The position numbers were made by a program, and so were the translations under genes. The notes below the pieces were generated by a model. That model ran no database searches and was not told the DNA's origin. It saw only the letters and a program-made list of their open reading frames with translations. Shown here piece after piece: positions 8,155 to 17,214 of a stretch of 64,000 bases of DNA. Positions within the stretch are counted from its first letter, which is position 1. Each line of letters starts with the position of its first letter. The DNA is from Paenibacillus sp. An7 (GTDB lineage: Bacteria > Bacillota > Bacilli > Paenibacillales > Paenibacillaceae). The stretch lies in assembly GCF_009870785.1 (NCBI RefSeq), contig NZ_WTWX01000001.1, positions 1 to 64,000 of the forward strand, read 5' to 3'.

Positions 8155-8815
8155 AGCTCATTCCTGATAAATCATTGTTCTGAATATCATCTTGTATTGC
8201 TTCTTTTAAGGCGTTTTTAAATGTTTCTACATTCTGAGCACCATTCAAAGTGAATTTTCCATTAATAAAAAAGAAAGGTACGGCTTGGATTCCCATTGAA
8301 TACGCCTGCGATTCATCTTTACGTACATCACTTTCGAATTCATTGGAATTCAGAACTTTTTCTACTTCATTTTCATCTAGTCCGTTTTTCACAGCGATTT
8401 TTTTCAGTGCATTTTTATCACTTAACTCTAAATTATCTGTGAAATAGGCTTTGAATAAATCTTCTACAATTGTTTTGTTCCCTTGTTTTTCTGCATAATG
8501 TGTTAAGCGATGAGCATCCATCGTGTTTGTATATTGTGTAGTGGAATATCTAAAATCAATTCCTTCTTCTTTACCCAACTGTTCGATCTGTCTAATTCTT
8601 TCAGCCGCCATGGCATTAGATAAACGATATTTTTTTGCGAAACGATCTTCTGTACTAGATACGACTTTGTAACTCGCATTAGGATCTAATTCGAAACTTC
8701 TCATTTCAATATTTACTTGATCTTTAATTCCTAGATCATTCATTGCTTTTTCCAATCTTTCTTTTCCGATATAACAGTAAGGGCATGCATAATCTGACCA
8801 TATTTCAATTTTCAC
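8132..8815 (-). CDS. DsbA-family (FrnE-like) thiol oxidoreductase
   Basis: 227 residues from GTG 8815, which lies 9 bases after AGAGG; the ATG at 8839 has no ribosome binding site. The thioredoxin-like active site CPYC (C11/C14) follows WSDYA. A helical insert is in the middle and the cis-Pro loop is QAVPFFFIN. There is no signal peptide, so it is cytoplasmic, like Bacillus YwbO and actinobacterial FrnE. The extreme C-terminus carries a further Cys pair (MSCGIDGCY), a possible second redox or thiolation site. It sits between the arsR-type repressor and the metallo-hydrolase in one operon. Confidence 0.88.
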   Translation of the reverse strand: MKIEIWSDYACPYCYIGKERLEKAMNDLGIKDQVNIEMRSFELDPNASYKVVSSTEDRFAKKYRLSNAMAAERIRQIEQLGKEEGIDFRYSTTQYTNTMDAHRLTHYAEKQGNKTIVEDLFKAYFTDNLELSDKNALKKIAVKNGLDENEVEKVLNSNEFESDVRKDESQAYSMGIQAVPFFFINGKFTLNGAQNVETFKNALKEAIQDDIQNNDLSGMSCGIDGCY

Positions 8816-8862
8816 GATTAGTACCTCTTTCTCTTTCATTTATTCGTGTTGTTTCTAAAATT

Positions 8863-9186
8863 CTATAGCTTGGTTCCTATAAAGTTTGCTAACTCATGTA
8901 TGAGTCGCTCATTACGTTTATAGTACGTCCACTTTCCGATGCGAGTAGCTTCCACCAAGCCTGCACGTTGTAAAGTTGCTAAATATTGAGATGTTGTAGA
9001 CTGATTCATTCCCAGCTTATCTCTAATCTGACTTACACAGACTCCTACTTCATTCATTTCCTCTATCCCTTGTCGCTGTGTATCAAAATGTGTTGTGGGA
9101 TCTTTTAACCAGTATAGTATTTTCAGTCTCGCTTCATTAGATAATGCTTTAAATAACTCAACCTGATCAAATTGAATATTCGTCAT
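8863..9186 (-). CDS. ArsR-family transcriptional repressor
   Basis: 107 residues with a winged helix: LFKALSNEARLKILYWL, recognition helix about GMNQSTTSQYLATLQRAGLV, wing RIGKWTYYKRNE. One Cys is visible (VGVCVSQIRD, C50) just before the recognition region, where thiol-based or metal-sensing ArsR proteins place their sensor, but a CxC metal site is absent. It is first in the operon with the DsbA-like and MBL-fold genes and likely represses them. Start ATG follows GAGGTGAAGAT. Confidence 0.9.
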   Translation of the reverse strand: MTNIQFDQVELFKALSNEARLKILYWLKDPTTHFDTQRQGIEEMNEVGVCVSQIRDKLGMNQSTTSQYLATLQRAGLVEATRIGKWTYYKRNERLIHELANFIGTKL

Positions 9187-9218
9187 ATCTTCACCTCAAT
9201 ATCTTTTACACATATCAT

Positions 9219-9240
9219 CATATCACAATATTCCGATATG
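9219..9240. promoter_or_regulatory. Candidate operator of the ArsR-type repressor
   Basis: Inverted repeat CATATC-N10-GATATG, 33 bases upstream of the arsR-type start codon, a usual place for autoregulatory binding. Six-base arms are perfect; an extra CATATC half-site lies just beside it at 9211-9216. Confidence 0.45.
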
Positions 9241-9374
9241 TAAATGCGTAAGCTCATGGTTATTTATTCCTTTCAGAGCTTTGGTATTATTTTGTAATGT
9301 CATAAACGAAAATTTATCGTTACACAGTCTTAGCAAAAGCTTTTAACGAATTTCATGTATGTCAAAACAAACAT

Positions 9375-9415
9375 GGCGATCTTTCCCTCGGTTGAATAAT
9401 CGAGAAAAGATCGCC
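9375..9415. terminator. Long inverted repeat, possibly a terminator
   Basis: GGCGATCTTT at 9375-9384 pairs with AAAGATCGCC at 9406-9415, with an inner CTCG/CGAG stem. No good T run follows on either strand. It stands between the arsR promoter region and the LysR relic. Confidence 0.4.
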
Positions 9416-9469
9416 GCCAAGAAAACACATCTATTTTATAGTGTCTACACGAAGTAGCGATGATCCATT

Positions 9470-9652
9470 TTGTCGTCTTCTCTACTTGTTAAAGTATCGT
9501 TCCCAATTAGCTTAACAAGTATGAAGCTGATCAACAATATTTTACTAATTGATTGGTTTGAGTCTCTTACCGTGCGGTTTGATAAAGGACTGTTGGACTT
9601 TGGTGTATTAATTCAACCAGCCGATGTATCAAAGTTTCATATGGATTTATAG
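9470..9652 (+). pseudogene. Fragment of a LysR-family regulator
   Basis: The end of this frame (about residues 32-60) reads LTVRFDKGLLDFGVLIQPAD then VSKFHMDL. This closely resembles the substrate-binding domain of LysR regulators, where ERLDKGLLDFGLLIEP followed by V/I-SKY is common. The DNA-binding half and the rest of the effector domain are missing and the frame stops at once. LysR regulators are often divergent from or next to aldo/keto reductases, and one follows here with a 6-base overlap of the ends. Best read as a decayed gene. Confidence 0.6.
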
Positions 9653-10492
9653 CGGAAAGTAGTTTTCAATTTGATCTAGATCTTCTTTATCTAATTCCCA
9701 ATCTAGGGCTTTTAAATTGTCATCAATATGCTTTTTGTTAACTGCCTTTGGTATGGTAACTATACTTTCCTGTCTTAATATCCAATTCATCGCAACCTGG
9801 TATGCCGTTTTATCATATTTGCTCCCGATGGTATCCAGTATCTTTCTTTCCGGTGAATTGAATTGAGGAAAACCTTTCATACCAAATTTATGTGGCGCAA
9901 AACCAAATGGTGAATATCCCATTATGGTTATGCCATTGTCTTTAGAAAACGGTAAAATATCCTTCTCTATTCTTCTATCGTGTAAATGGTAAGCTAATTG
10001 ATTACATACTAACGGGATGCTGCCTAGGTGGTATTGGGCCTCTTGCATTAATTGGATAGTAAAGTTACTTACCCCAATATATCTGACAATACCCTTATTA
10101 ACTAGTTCGGCCATAGCTTCCATCGTCTCCGCAACATCATAGTGCTGGCTTGGCCAATGCTGTAAATACAAATCAATATAGTCTGTTTTTAAGCGATCTA
10201 AGCTTGCTTCTGCTGCTCCAAGGACACCTTTATAAGAACAATTATTCGCTGACACTTTAGTGACTAGGAATACGTCGCTTCTGATATCATGAATTGCTTG
10301 TCCAACAATTTTCTCAGCTCCTCCATTGCCATATTCTTCAGCAGTATCAATTAAATTAACTCCATTTCTAATACCATAACGCAGTGCCTCTACCTCATCT
10401 TTTTCTTTTCTCCTATCTTCACCATATTTCCATGTTCCCTGACCAATAACCGGAATATCCACTCCCGTATTACCTAGTTTACGATGCTGCAT
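9647..10492 (-). CDS. Aldo/keto reductase
   Basis: 281 residues with an (alpha/beta)8 barrel pattern. The catalytic tetrad is visible: D49 and Y54 (LIDTAEEYG), K79 (LVTKVS) and H112 (YLQHWP). The NADPH-binding tail is IPKAVNKKHIDDN. It reduces aldehydes or ketones with NADPH; the physiological substrate is unknown. Start ATG 10492 follows GGGGAGGATTATTAG. It is a single gene whose 3' end overlaps the LysR relic on the opposite strand. Confidence 0.92.
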   Translation of the reverse strand: MQHRKLGNTGVDIPVIGQGTWKYGEDRRKEKDEVEALRYGIRNGVNLIDTAEEYGNGGAEKIVGQAIHDIRSDVFLVTKVSANNCSYKGVLGAAEASLDRLKTDYIDLYLQHWPSQHYDVAETMEAMAELVNKGIVRYIGVSNFTIQLMQEAQYHLGSIPLVCNQLAYHLHDRRIEKDILPFSKDNGITIMGYSPFGFAPHKFGMKGFPQFNSPERKILDTIGSKYDKTAYQVAMNWILRQESIVTIPKAVNKKHIDDNLKALDWELDKEDLDQIENYFPL

Positions 10493-10637
10493 CTAATAAT
10501 CCTCCCCTTTCACCCTCTATTTTCATTATATAAGCGACTTAAGTTGATAGAATTTTGAAAACAGGTTTTCTCTTTGTAACTTTTTTAATAGTATTACGTC
10601 TACATATTTTAAGTATCTGAAGGAAGGATGTAAGAAG

Positions 10638-10901
10638 TTGAAGACTAAAAAGAAGTGGTATGTACTATCGGGTAGTCTTGTTCTGGGATTAGCGCTTGGA
10701 GATCAAGTACTCCATTCTATACAACTCGATACCGGAGATGTGTTAACAGTAACTAAAAATACAATGTTTTTTCACCAGTCAAGTGATGTCAAACGAACAG
10801 AATCCGGTTTTGATGTATTACAAGAAGGGCTTGAAGTCGAAGCATGGAGTAGACAAGTCAATAATCATATGTTTGAAGCAGTTGAAATAACAGTGAAATA
10901 G
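10638..10901 (+). CDS. Small exported or membrane-anchored protein, unknown
   Basis: 87 residues from a TTG start with AGGAAGGA upstream. A Lys-rich N-terminus and one hydrophobic segment (residues 8-22) suggest a signal anchor. The rest is polar, with a run of beta-strand-like segments (GDVLTVTKNTMFFH, FDVLQEGLEVEAWSR). No family is recognised and the neighbours give no hint. Confidence 0.5.
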   Translation: MKTKKKWYVLSGSLVLGLALGDQVLHSIQLDTGDVLTVTKNTMFFHQSSDVKRTESGFDVLQEGLEVEAWSRQVNNHMFEAVEITVK

Positions 10902-10962
10902 AAGATCAATAAAAACGAAACTTAATAACCTACATCAATGTGTTGAAATGGGGCCTGAAGTA

Positions 10963-11097
10963 ATGTCTTCACCTAAACTTAAAGCAAAGTTGATCTATTT
11001 AGGTATAATCGTAATTGTTTTTATCAGATCGATAAGGGGCGGAATTTACCCTGCTTTTTTCCCCGTTCAAACAACTATCATCCGCCCGTTAATTTAA
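10963..11097 (+). CDS. Possible 44-residue membrane peptide
   Basis: ATG 10963 opens a frame with one hydrophobic stretch (LIYLGIIVIVFI) flanked by basic residues, ending at 11097. There is no clear ribosome binding site and no family, so this may be chance. Confidence 0.2.
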   Translation: MSSPKLKAKLIYLGIIVIVFIRSIRGGIYPAFFPVQTTIIRPLI

Positions 11098-11119
11098 CAG
11101 CGACACCACAATCGTCTTA

Positions 11120-11476
11120 TCAGTCCTTAAGTCTTTCTATCTGACCAGCTATAATTTGCGGGGGATCGGACTGCATTACAGCATATTCACCTTTGTCATT
11201 CGTTTTTGGGGTTACATTGACTTTTTCACCTATCTCAAGCTCGTTATAGAGCTGGGTATCCTCGACAATATAAGTGATTAATTCGATATTATTCTTTTTG
11301 AGCTCAGTAAAGGTCTTACTTTCAGAATCTTTCTGTGTAATATTCTTCGCTACTAAGATACTTTGGTCTTCCTTCGAAATAATATAATCCGCCTTAGTGG
11401 CTTCGAGCGACGCATTGCAACCGCTAAATATACATATGGCAAGTGCTAAGGCTACTCCTATAACTAACTTTCTCAT
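11120..11476 (-). CDS. DUF3221-type lipoprotein
   Basis: 118 residues. A lipoprotein signal peptide ends in the lipobox FSGC (Cys 20), so the protein is anchored outside the membrane. The rest matches the small beta-barrel-like DUF3221 family of Bacillales lipoproteins (YobA type): ADYIISKEDQSILVAK, a middle D/E-rich part, and GEKVNVTPKTNDKGEYAVMQ. Function is unknown. A second member with the same layout is at 36997-37332. Start ATG 11476 has AAGGAG upstream. Confidence 0.7.
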   Translation of the reverse strand: MRKLVIGVALALAICIFSGCNASLEATKADYIISKEDQSILVAKNITQKDSESKTFTELKKNNIELITYIVEDTQLYNELEIGEKVNVTPKTNDKGEYAVMQSDPPQIIAGQIERLKD

Positions 11477-11668
11477 TATTTCAACTCCTTCGCGTAAAAT
11501 CCTCTACTTTTTTAGACGAAGATGGAATAGATTTGTTACGGAAACTACCCGTATGATTAACGAAAAATAGAGCTGCTGCCAACCGGCAAACGGTTCTATG
11601 CTGTTTCTGCACTACTATTCTGTTTGTAAAAGATTCATAAAAAAAGTGGATATATTGCTCTTTAACAA

Positions 11669-12265
11669 TTAAACATGCCTTTGCAGCTTGATACTACATT
11701 CTGAGGTTGTCGTGGTGACATACTCCATATAATTTACAGAGCCGTTAAAGTTTAAATAAGCTTCATAACGCATGCGGATAGCAGGTAAAGTAATGAAATC
11801 CAAAACATCTTCCTTTGGAACCCACCTGCAATCGCTCGTTTCATCGGAAATCGCTAACTCTCCACCCACCACTTTGCACACGAAATCAAACATAACCTTC
11901 GTAGGAACATCAGTCACACCGTCATACCATTTATGGATCGCTGTATTAGAAACAATGCTAACTACATGGCTAACCGTCGCGTCTATTCCACTTTCCTCTT
12001 TGATTTCACGAATCACGCCATCTATCAGATTTTCTCCAACTTCTGTTATCCCACCAGGATACACCCAACCATCGTCATGGGCTTTTACTAAAAGGATATT
12101 TCCATTTCCATCTTCTACAATTGCGCCAGCCGATACAATATGTTGGGCAAGGGAAATCGAACGTGCTGAAACAACGAGGTCTAGAAATGGCGTTTCCGAC
12201 CCGGGGTGCCAGTTAGGAATGAAATAAGAACTTGCATAGATCATGCTGTTGGTATCCTGTGTCAA
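11669..12265 (-). CDS. NUDIX hydrolase
   Basis: 198 residues with a central NUDIX box from about residue 71: GGITEVGE, then REIKEESGI at about 86-94, where the REx2EE signature holds the metal-binding glutamates. It cleaves a nucleoside diphosphate linked to another moiety; the substrate is not predictable. It starts 4 bases inside the preceding small gene and is the last gene on this strand before the DUF3221 lipoprotein. Confidence 0.88.
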   Translation of the reverse strand: MTQDTNSMIYASSYFIPNWHPGSETPFLDLVVSARSISLAQHIVSAGAIVEDGNGNILLVKAHDDGWVYPGGITEVGENLIDGVIREIKEESGIDATVSHVVSIVSNTAIHKWYDGVTDVPTKVMFDFVCKVVGGELAISDETSDCRWVPKEDVLDFITLPAIRMRYEAYLNFNGSVNYMEYVTTTTSECSIKLQRHV

Positions 12266-12492
12266 AAATCCGATGGTATCGAATGAGGAGATAGCAGTAT
12301 AACTCCGTCAAGTGAAATACGAGCATCTAATAAACTACTGAGATCTCTTTTTAAACGATTATTTAGATCATCTTCAGGAATAAAAGCTTTTACATCGGGT
12401 TCAATAGTAGAGTAGCGTTCATAACAATTTGTTAAGTGGTCTGTTAACGAAAATTCACTTCTGTCTGCTAATGTCGCTCTATTAAGAAACAT
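12262..12492 (-). pseudogene. N-terminal remnant of an amidase-family protein
   Basis: 76 residues. The part YERYSTIEPDVKAFIPEDD then LNNRLKRDLSSLL resembles the N-terminal helices of amidase-signature enzymes (GatA-like), where a segment such as IEPxVxAFVPE precedes the catalytic core. The Ser-Ser-Lys core is absent and the frame ends abruptly inside the NUDIX gene start. It follows the binding-protein gene by 12 bases. Either a truncated amidase or a short gene of its own; I favour a remnant. Confidence 0.45.
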
Positions 12493-12504
12493 TCATATCC
12501 CCCC

Positions 12505-13530
12505 TTAATATGTGCGATTCCCTACTTCCATTGCCGCCAGTTCCTGAGGAAAAATATCTTCCGGAGGTACCATCCGTTTTGGAAGAGTACGTCCCGACAT
12601 AATCTCTTGGGCAGCCTGCATCAATAAAGGACCCAGAAATGGATTGCATTCAACGACTGCATTTATATTTCCAACAATCATTTGTTCAAAAGCCCGCCGC
12701 GTCCCATCAACAGAAATAATAATAAGATCTGTGCCTGGTTTCAGCCCAGCTTCCTGAATCGCTTTGACTGCGCCAATAGCCATGTCATCATTATGGGAAA
12801 ATAACACTTGCGGCCATTCTTCATCAGGCAGCCTCAGAAATTCCCGCATGACTTTGTATCCCCCAGCCGTTGTAAAATCTGCAGACTCTGTCAGCGTAAT
12901 TTTAAAGGCATCCTGCCCCTTAATCATTTCCCTAAACCCCCGTCCACGGTCAATCGAAGGCGTTGACCCCGTTGTACCCTGGAGTTCGACAATTTTTATT
13001 CGTCCTGAATGGTTACGCATTTTGTCCAGCATATATTTAGCGGCCTTTACCCCTTCTTCAAAAAAATCTGAACCAATGCAGGTTACATATAGGGAGTGGT
13101 CTTTGACATTAACAGCTCGATCAAGAATGATGACAGGAATACCTGCCTGCTTGGCTTCCCTGAGAATATCATCCCAACCCGTCTGTACGACAGGCGCGAT
13201 TGCGATGATATCTACTTTGCTCTCTATAAACGAACGGATTGCTTCCACCTGGTTTTCTTGAGATTGCTGAGCATTTTTCATAATTAAAGTGATACCAGCC
13301 TCACGGGCTGCCGCTTTGATCGAATTCGTATTTGCAGCTCTCCAGGTACTCTCTGAACCTAACTGGGAGAAACCAATTACAATGGGTTTGGCTGCAGGCA
13401 GCTCTGCAGATGGATTATTAATATTTGTCGGAATTTCCGCTGGCGCAATCGAAGGCTGGGCCATCCTATCTCCTGTTTGAAAACAACCAGTTAACAACAA
13501 AAAAATGAGGCATATCAGCCATTTCACCAC
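12505..13530 (-). CDS. Second sugar-binding lipoprotein, YtfQ-like
   Basis: About 341 residues from GTG 13530 (the GTG at 13542 lies inside the GGGGG ribosome binding site). Lipobox LLTGC near residue 16. The periplasmic-binding-protein type I fold resembles galactofuranose-binding YtfQ: IGFSQLGSESTWRAANT, then VDIIAIAPVVQTGWDDIL, IPVIILDRAVNV, LQGTTGSTPSIDRGRGF and SHNDDMAIGAV. It is clearly a paralogue of the protein at 17285-18298. It is the distal gene of the transport operon, 121 bases after the yjfF-like permease, with a weak terminator hairpin between them, so expression may differ. The two binding proteins may recognise different sugars. Confidence 0.88.
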   Translation of the reverse strand: MVKWLICLIFLLLTGCFQTGDRMAQPSIAPAEIPTNINNPSAELPAAKPIVIGFSQLGSESTWRAANTNSIKAAAREAGITLIMKNAQQSQENQVEAIRSFIESKVDIIAIAPVVQTGWDDILREAKQAGIPVIILDRAVNVKDHSLYVTCIGSDFFEEGVKAAKYMLDKMRNHSGRIKIVELQGTTGSTPSIDRGRGFREMIKGQDAFKITLTESADFTTAGGYKVMREFLRLPDEEWPQVLFSHNDDMAIGAVKAIQEAGLKPGTDLIIISVDGTRRAFEQMIVGNINAVVECNPFLGPLLMQAAQEIMSGRTLPKRMVPPEDIFPQELAAMEVGNRTY

Positions 13531-13581
13531 TGTTACTAGCACCCCCTATCTATCAATGATAGCGATTACATACAAATACAA

Positions 13582-13624
13582 AAAAACACCGGATAACCAG
13601 AACTGGGTCAGAACTGGATTCCCG
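13582..13624 (-). terminator. Possible internal attenuator between permease and second binding protein
   Basis: On the minus strand CGGGAATCCAG and CTGGTTATCCGG form an imperfect stem followed by TGTTTTTTTG. It is weak as a stem but the T run is strong, so it may lower transcription of the downstream binding-protein gene. Confidence 0.45.
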
Positions 13625-13663
13625 ATGTTAATTGTATCAGCATTTCTAACGTATGGACAGCAA

Positions 13664-14632
13664 TTACTGCTTTAAAACCGCACGTCTTTCACTGAGTATT
13701 CGCTGAAACAGAATAAAGACGAAAAGAAGCAAGCCGATAACGATTTTCGTCCACCATGAACTGAGCGTGCCATCAAAGCTAATGAGGGTTTGGATTACTC
13801 CCTGAATCAGAACACCAAAGAAAGTTCCAAGGACATAACCGACCCCTCCAGTAAGTAAAATCCCACCAATGACGACCGCAGCAATTGTGTCCAGCTCAAA
13901 TCCCACGGCATGCAGCCCATATCCTGACAACATATAGAACGTAAACACAACTCCGGCTAATGCAGAACAGAATCCGCTAAACGTGTAGACTAGTACTTTC
14001 GTTCGCACTACCGGAAGCCCCATGAGGAGTGCTGATTGCTCGTTCCCTCCAAGAGCGTACACATTGCGGCCAAACCGAGTATAGTGTGCGATAAAGATTG
14101 CAGCGGCTGTAACAATCAAAGCAATAATAGCGCTAATTGAAATAAAGCTTCCCCCTGGGAGTGTGATTTTCGTCTGAGCAACCGTGGTATAGAAGGCATT
14201 ATCAATTGTTATCGTATCAATACTGATTACATAGCATAATCCACGAGCCAAGAACATCCCTGCTAAAGTCACAATAAACGGTTGAATTTTAAAATAATGA
14301 ATGATAGCTCCCATTCCGGAACCGAATAGGGCACCCATAACCAGTACTAGCGGAATAACGATTGCAGGAGACCACCCCTGCTGCTGAATTAAGCTCGCTG
14401 ACACCATTGTCGTGAGCGCAATCATTGAACCGACAGACAAATCAATCCCACCTGAGAGGATGACAAAGGACATACCAACAGCCGTGATCAGCAGAAAAGC
14501 ATTATCTACAAATAGATTCAACAGCACTTGCAGAGAGAAAAAGCCAGTATATAGAAAAGATCCTGCAACGAACATGATCAGAAACAACGTTATCGTTACA
14601 ATAATGGGAATGTATTTGCTTTTAAGATACAT
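13664..14632 (-). CDS. yjfF: Sugar ABC transporter permease, YjfF type
   Basis: 322 residues from ATG 14632, which has AAGGAG ten bases upstream; longer starts are inside the preceding gene. About nine to ten hydrophobic segments, with the conserved permease stretch MSFVILSGGIDLSVGSMIAL and GGNEQSALLMGLPV typical of the ribose/galactofuranose (CUT2) branch. It pairs with the YtfT-type permease, with whose gene it overlaps by 11 bases, to form the membrane channel for a furanose sugar. The order ytfQ-ytfR-ytfT-yjfF matches the E. coli galactofuranose operon. Confidence 0.9.
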   Translation of the reverse strand: MYLKSKYIPIIVTITLFLIMFVAGSFLYTGFFSLQVLLNLFVDNAFLLITAVGMSFVILSGGIDLSVGSMIALTTMVSASLIQQQGWSPAIVIPLVLVMGALFGSGMGAIIHYFKIQPFIVTLAGMFLARGLCYVISIDTITIDNAFYTTVAQTKITLPGGSFISISAIIALIVTAAAIFIAHYTRFGRNVYALGGNEQSALLMGLPVVRTKVLVYTFSGFCSALAGVVFTFYMLSGYGLHAVGFELDTIAAVVIGGILLTGGVGYVLGTFFGVLIQGVIQTLISFDGTLSSWWTKIVIGLLLFVFILFQRILSERRAVLKQ

Positions 14633-15662
14633 GGCGTGAAATCTCCTTCTCTCCTGGATAATGCCGCGTTTTCCAGCGCAAGGCAATGGCGGATCGGAAA
14701 GCAGGTGACTGAACTAAACAGACCATAAGAACTACGAAAGCTTTCACAACTAACGTAATCTCCGGCGGAACGCCAATCATATAGATCGTTGTAGTCAGCG
14801 TTTGAATAATCAAGGCGCCTACAACCGTTCCGAGCAAATAGAATCGTCCTCCGTTAAGTGAAGTTCCGCCGATTACGACTGCAAGAATTGCATCAAGTTC
14901 ATACCATAATCCAGCGTTATTGCCATCTGCGCTAGATACGTTTGAACTTAACAGCAATCCAGCTATGCCGGCACACAATCCGCAAAACATATAAACAGAT
15001 ATGATGACCGAGTGGGCTCGAATACCAGACATCAGACTCGCTACCGGGTTACAGCCCACTGATTCGATGAACAGCCCAAGTGCAGTCTTACGTGTGAGCA
15101 GTGCTGCAATTACGAGAACAGTAGCAACTACAAAGATGGAGAATGGTAAAGTAGCAAGGGAACCAGAACCGATGTAGGAGTATTTTTCACTAGTTACGGT
15201 GATAATCTGCCCTCCCGTAATGAGTTGAGCTATTCCCCGCCCAGCCACCATAAGAATCAAAGTGGCAATGATCGGCTGAATTCCAACTGCGGATACCAGC
15301 ACCCCATTCCATATACCTAGAATTAGAGATAGTCCCACTGACATAAGCACCGACAACAGGATCAAGGAGAGCATATTCTGATCCGAAGCTTTACTGATAG
15401 AAAGACAGGAAATAGCACCTGATATCGCCACGATCGATCCGACAGACAAATCAATCCCTCTCGTAGCCACTACAAGCGTCATCCCAATCGCTACCAAGAT
15501 CAGAGGGGCTCCAAAGTTGAGAATATCGATCAGACTGCCGTATAAATGTCCGTTTTGCAGTGTAATTGAAAAGAAATCAGGAGAATAAATAAAATTAAAT
15601 AGCATTAGTGCAGCCAGTACGCACAGCGGCCAGAATAAATGATGTTTATAAATGGTTTTCAT
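14622..15662 (-). CDS. ytfT: Sugar ABC transporter permease, YtfT type
   Basis: 346 residues with about ten membrane segments. The CUT2 permease motif TLVVATRGIDLSVGSIVAIS lies near residues 62-81, followed by VGCNPVASLMSGIRA and the loop ELDAILAVVIGGTSLNGGRF that contacts the ATPase. Starts 7 bases after ytfR. The last codons contain the ribosome binding site of the next permease, so translation of the two is coupled. Confidence 0.9.
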   Translation of the reverse strand: MKTIYKHHLFWPLCVLAALMLFNFIYSPDFFSITLQNGHLYGSLIDILNFGAPLILVAIGMTLVVATRGIDLSVGSIVAISGAISCLSISKASDQNMLSLILLSVLMSVGLSLILGIWNGVLVSAVGIQPIIATLILMVAGRGIAQLITGGQIITVTSEKYSYIGSGSLATLPFSIFVVATVLVIAALLTRKTALGLFIESVGCNPVASLMSGIRAHSVIISVYMFCGLCAGIAGLLLSSNVSSADGNNAGLWYELDAILAVVIGGTSLNGGRFYLLGTVVGALIIQTLTTTIYMIGVPPEITLVVKAFVVLMVCLVQSPAFRSAIALRWKTRHYPGEKEISRHVS

Positions 15663-15668
15663 ATGACC

Positions 15669-17180
15669 TCAACTCCCTGCTATCGCCTGCATGATTGTAT
15701 GCTGGTTCATATCCTTATCTGAAATTTCCGTTACGATATGTCGGTCACGCAGCACAGCGATTCGGTCGCTGACGCGTATTACCTCTTCGAGCTCTGAAGA
15801 AATAAACACAAAAGACATTCCTTCACGTGAAAGTGACAATACCAGCTTCTGAATTTCTGCTTTTGCACCAATATCAATTCCTCGGGTCGGTTCGTCCAGT
15901 ATTAACAAATTTGGCTCCGTCAAAAGCCATCTGGCGAGTAATACCTTTTGCTGATTTCCTCCACTTAAATTCTTGATCAGATGATCAGGATTTGGTGGAT
16001 TAATATTTAGAATACGGATATATTCATTTACAATCTCGTCCTGCCGCTTGCGGGATATTGTCTTGAGCCAGCCCTGTTTAGCCTGCAAAGCCAAAACAAT
16101 GTTTTCCCTGATCGTTAGGTCTCCAATAATGCCTTCCGTCTTTCGATTCTCTGAACAAAAGGCAATCTGCCGATGAATAGCATCACGCGGTGAATGTATG
16201 GTTTCTCCTCCATCTGCAAACTTCAGCTTACCGGTATCAGCCTTATCTGCTCCGAACAGTAACCGCGCTGCTTCGGTGCGGCCAGAACCCAAAAGGCCTG
16301 CAAGGCCAACCACTTCTCCCTCATTGATTGTCAGATTAAATGGCTCAATTGCTCCCTTTCGACCAAGACCCTCCGCTCTCAGGAGCTCCTCGTTTGGTTT
16401 ATCTTTATTCGTTTCTGTCAGAACAGGCAGTTCTTCCAACAAATTCAGCTCTTTACCGATCATCTTCAAAACAAGATCAAGTCTTGTTAACTCTTCTGCT
16501 AGATATTCACCTACAAATTCACCATTCCTGAGAATAGTCACCCGGTCCGAAATCTCATACATTTGATCCAAGAAATGAGTAACAAAAAGAATAGCAAGGC
16601 CGTCACTTTTCAACTTTCTCAAGACAAGGAATAATTGCTCGACCTCATTTTTGTCTAGACTTGAGGTTGGTTCGTCCAGGATCAGAACTTTAGCAGATAT
16701 ATTCAATGCTCTGGCAATCGCAATCAGCTGCTGAACAGCCACTGAATACATGTATAAAGGCTGATCTACGTCTATATCCAGATTCAGGCGATCTTTCAGT
16801 AGCTTCTCTGCCTTTCGGTTCATTTCTTTCCATAAAATTCGGCCTAATTTACGCGGTTCTCGCCCAATAAAAATGTTCTCAGCCACTGTTAGATTGGGAC
16901 ATAGATTAACTTCCTGGTACACCGTACTGATTCCGGCCGCCTGTGACTCTAATGGACTGTGAATATTTATTGGGTTACCTTCCATCTCTACAGTCCCCTC
17001 ATCGATGGAGTACACTCCGGTCAGCACTTTAATCAACGTGGATTTTCCTGCACCATTCTCACCCATCAGCGCATGAACCTCTCCTGGAAAAAGGCGGAGA
17101 CTTACATCGGTAAGCGCTTTGATTCCTGGAAAGCGTTTATGTATGTTGTTCATTTGCAATAAGGGGGTAGCATCACTCAT
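15669..17180 (-). CDS. ytfR: Sugar ABC transporter ATPase, two ABC domains (YtfR/RbsA type)
   Basis: 503 residues from ATG 17180; GTG 17192 is an alternative that overlaps the SD. Domain 1 has Walker A GENGAGKST and Walker B VLILDEPTSSLD. Domain 2 has a degenerate Walker A (GLLGSGRTE), signature LSGGNQQKVLLARWL and Walker B LLILDEPTRGID. This is the tandem arrangement of CUT2 importers such as RbsA and YtfR. Second gene of the operon, separated from the binding-protein gene by a 9-bp hairpin. Confidence 0.92.
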   Translation of the reverse strand: MSDATPLLQMNNIHKRFPGIKALTDVSLRLFPGEVHALMGENGAGKSTLIKVLTGVYSIDEGTVEMEGNPINIHSPLESQAAGISTVYQEVNLCPNLTVAENIFIGREPRKLGRILWKEMNRKAEKLLKDRLNLDIDVDQPLYMYSVAVQQLIAIARALNISAKVLILDEPTSSLDKNEVEQLFLVLRKLKSDGLAILFVTHFLDQMYEISDRVTILRNGEFVGEYLAEELTRLDLVLKMIGKELNLLEELPVLTETNKDKPNEELLRAEGLGRKGAIEPFNLTINEGEVVGLAGLLGSGRTEAARLLFGADKADTGKLKFADGGETIHSPRDAIHRQIAFCSENRKTEGIIGDLTIRENIVLALQAKQGWLKTISRKRQDEIVNEYIRILNINPPNPDHLIKNLSGGNQQKVLLARWLLTEPNLLILDEPTRGIDIGAKAEIQKLVLSLSREGMSFVFISSELEEVIRVSDRIAVLRDRHIVTEISDKDMNQHTIMQAIAGS

Positions 17181-17214
17181 TACTTCATCCACTCCTTGGC
17201 TTAGAAAACTACTA

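Noticed and set aside
12764..13261. Long plus-strand frame inside the binding-protein gene
   Set aside because: Shadow of the well-supported minus-strand binding protein.
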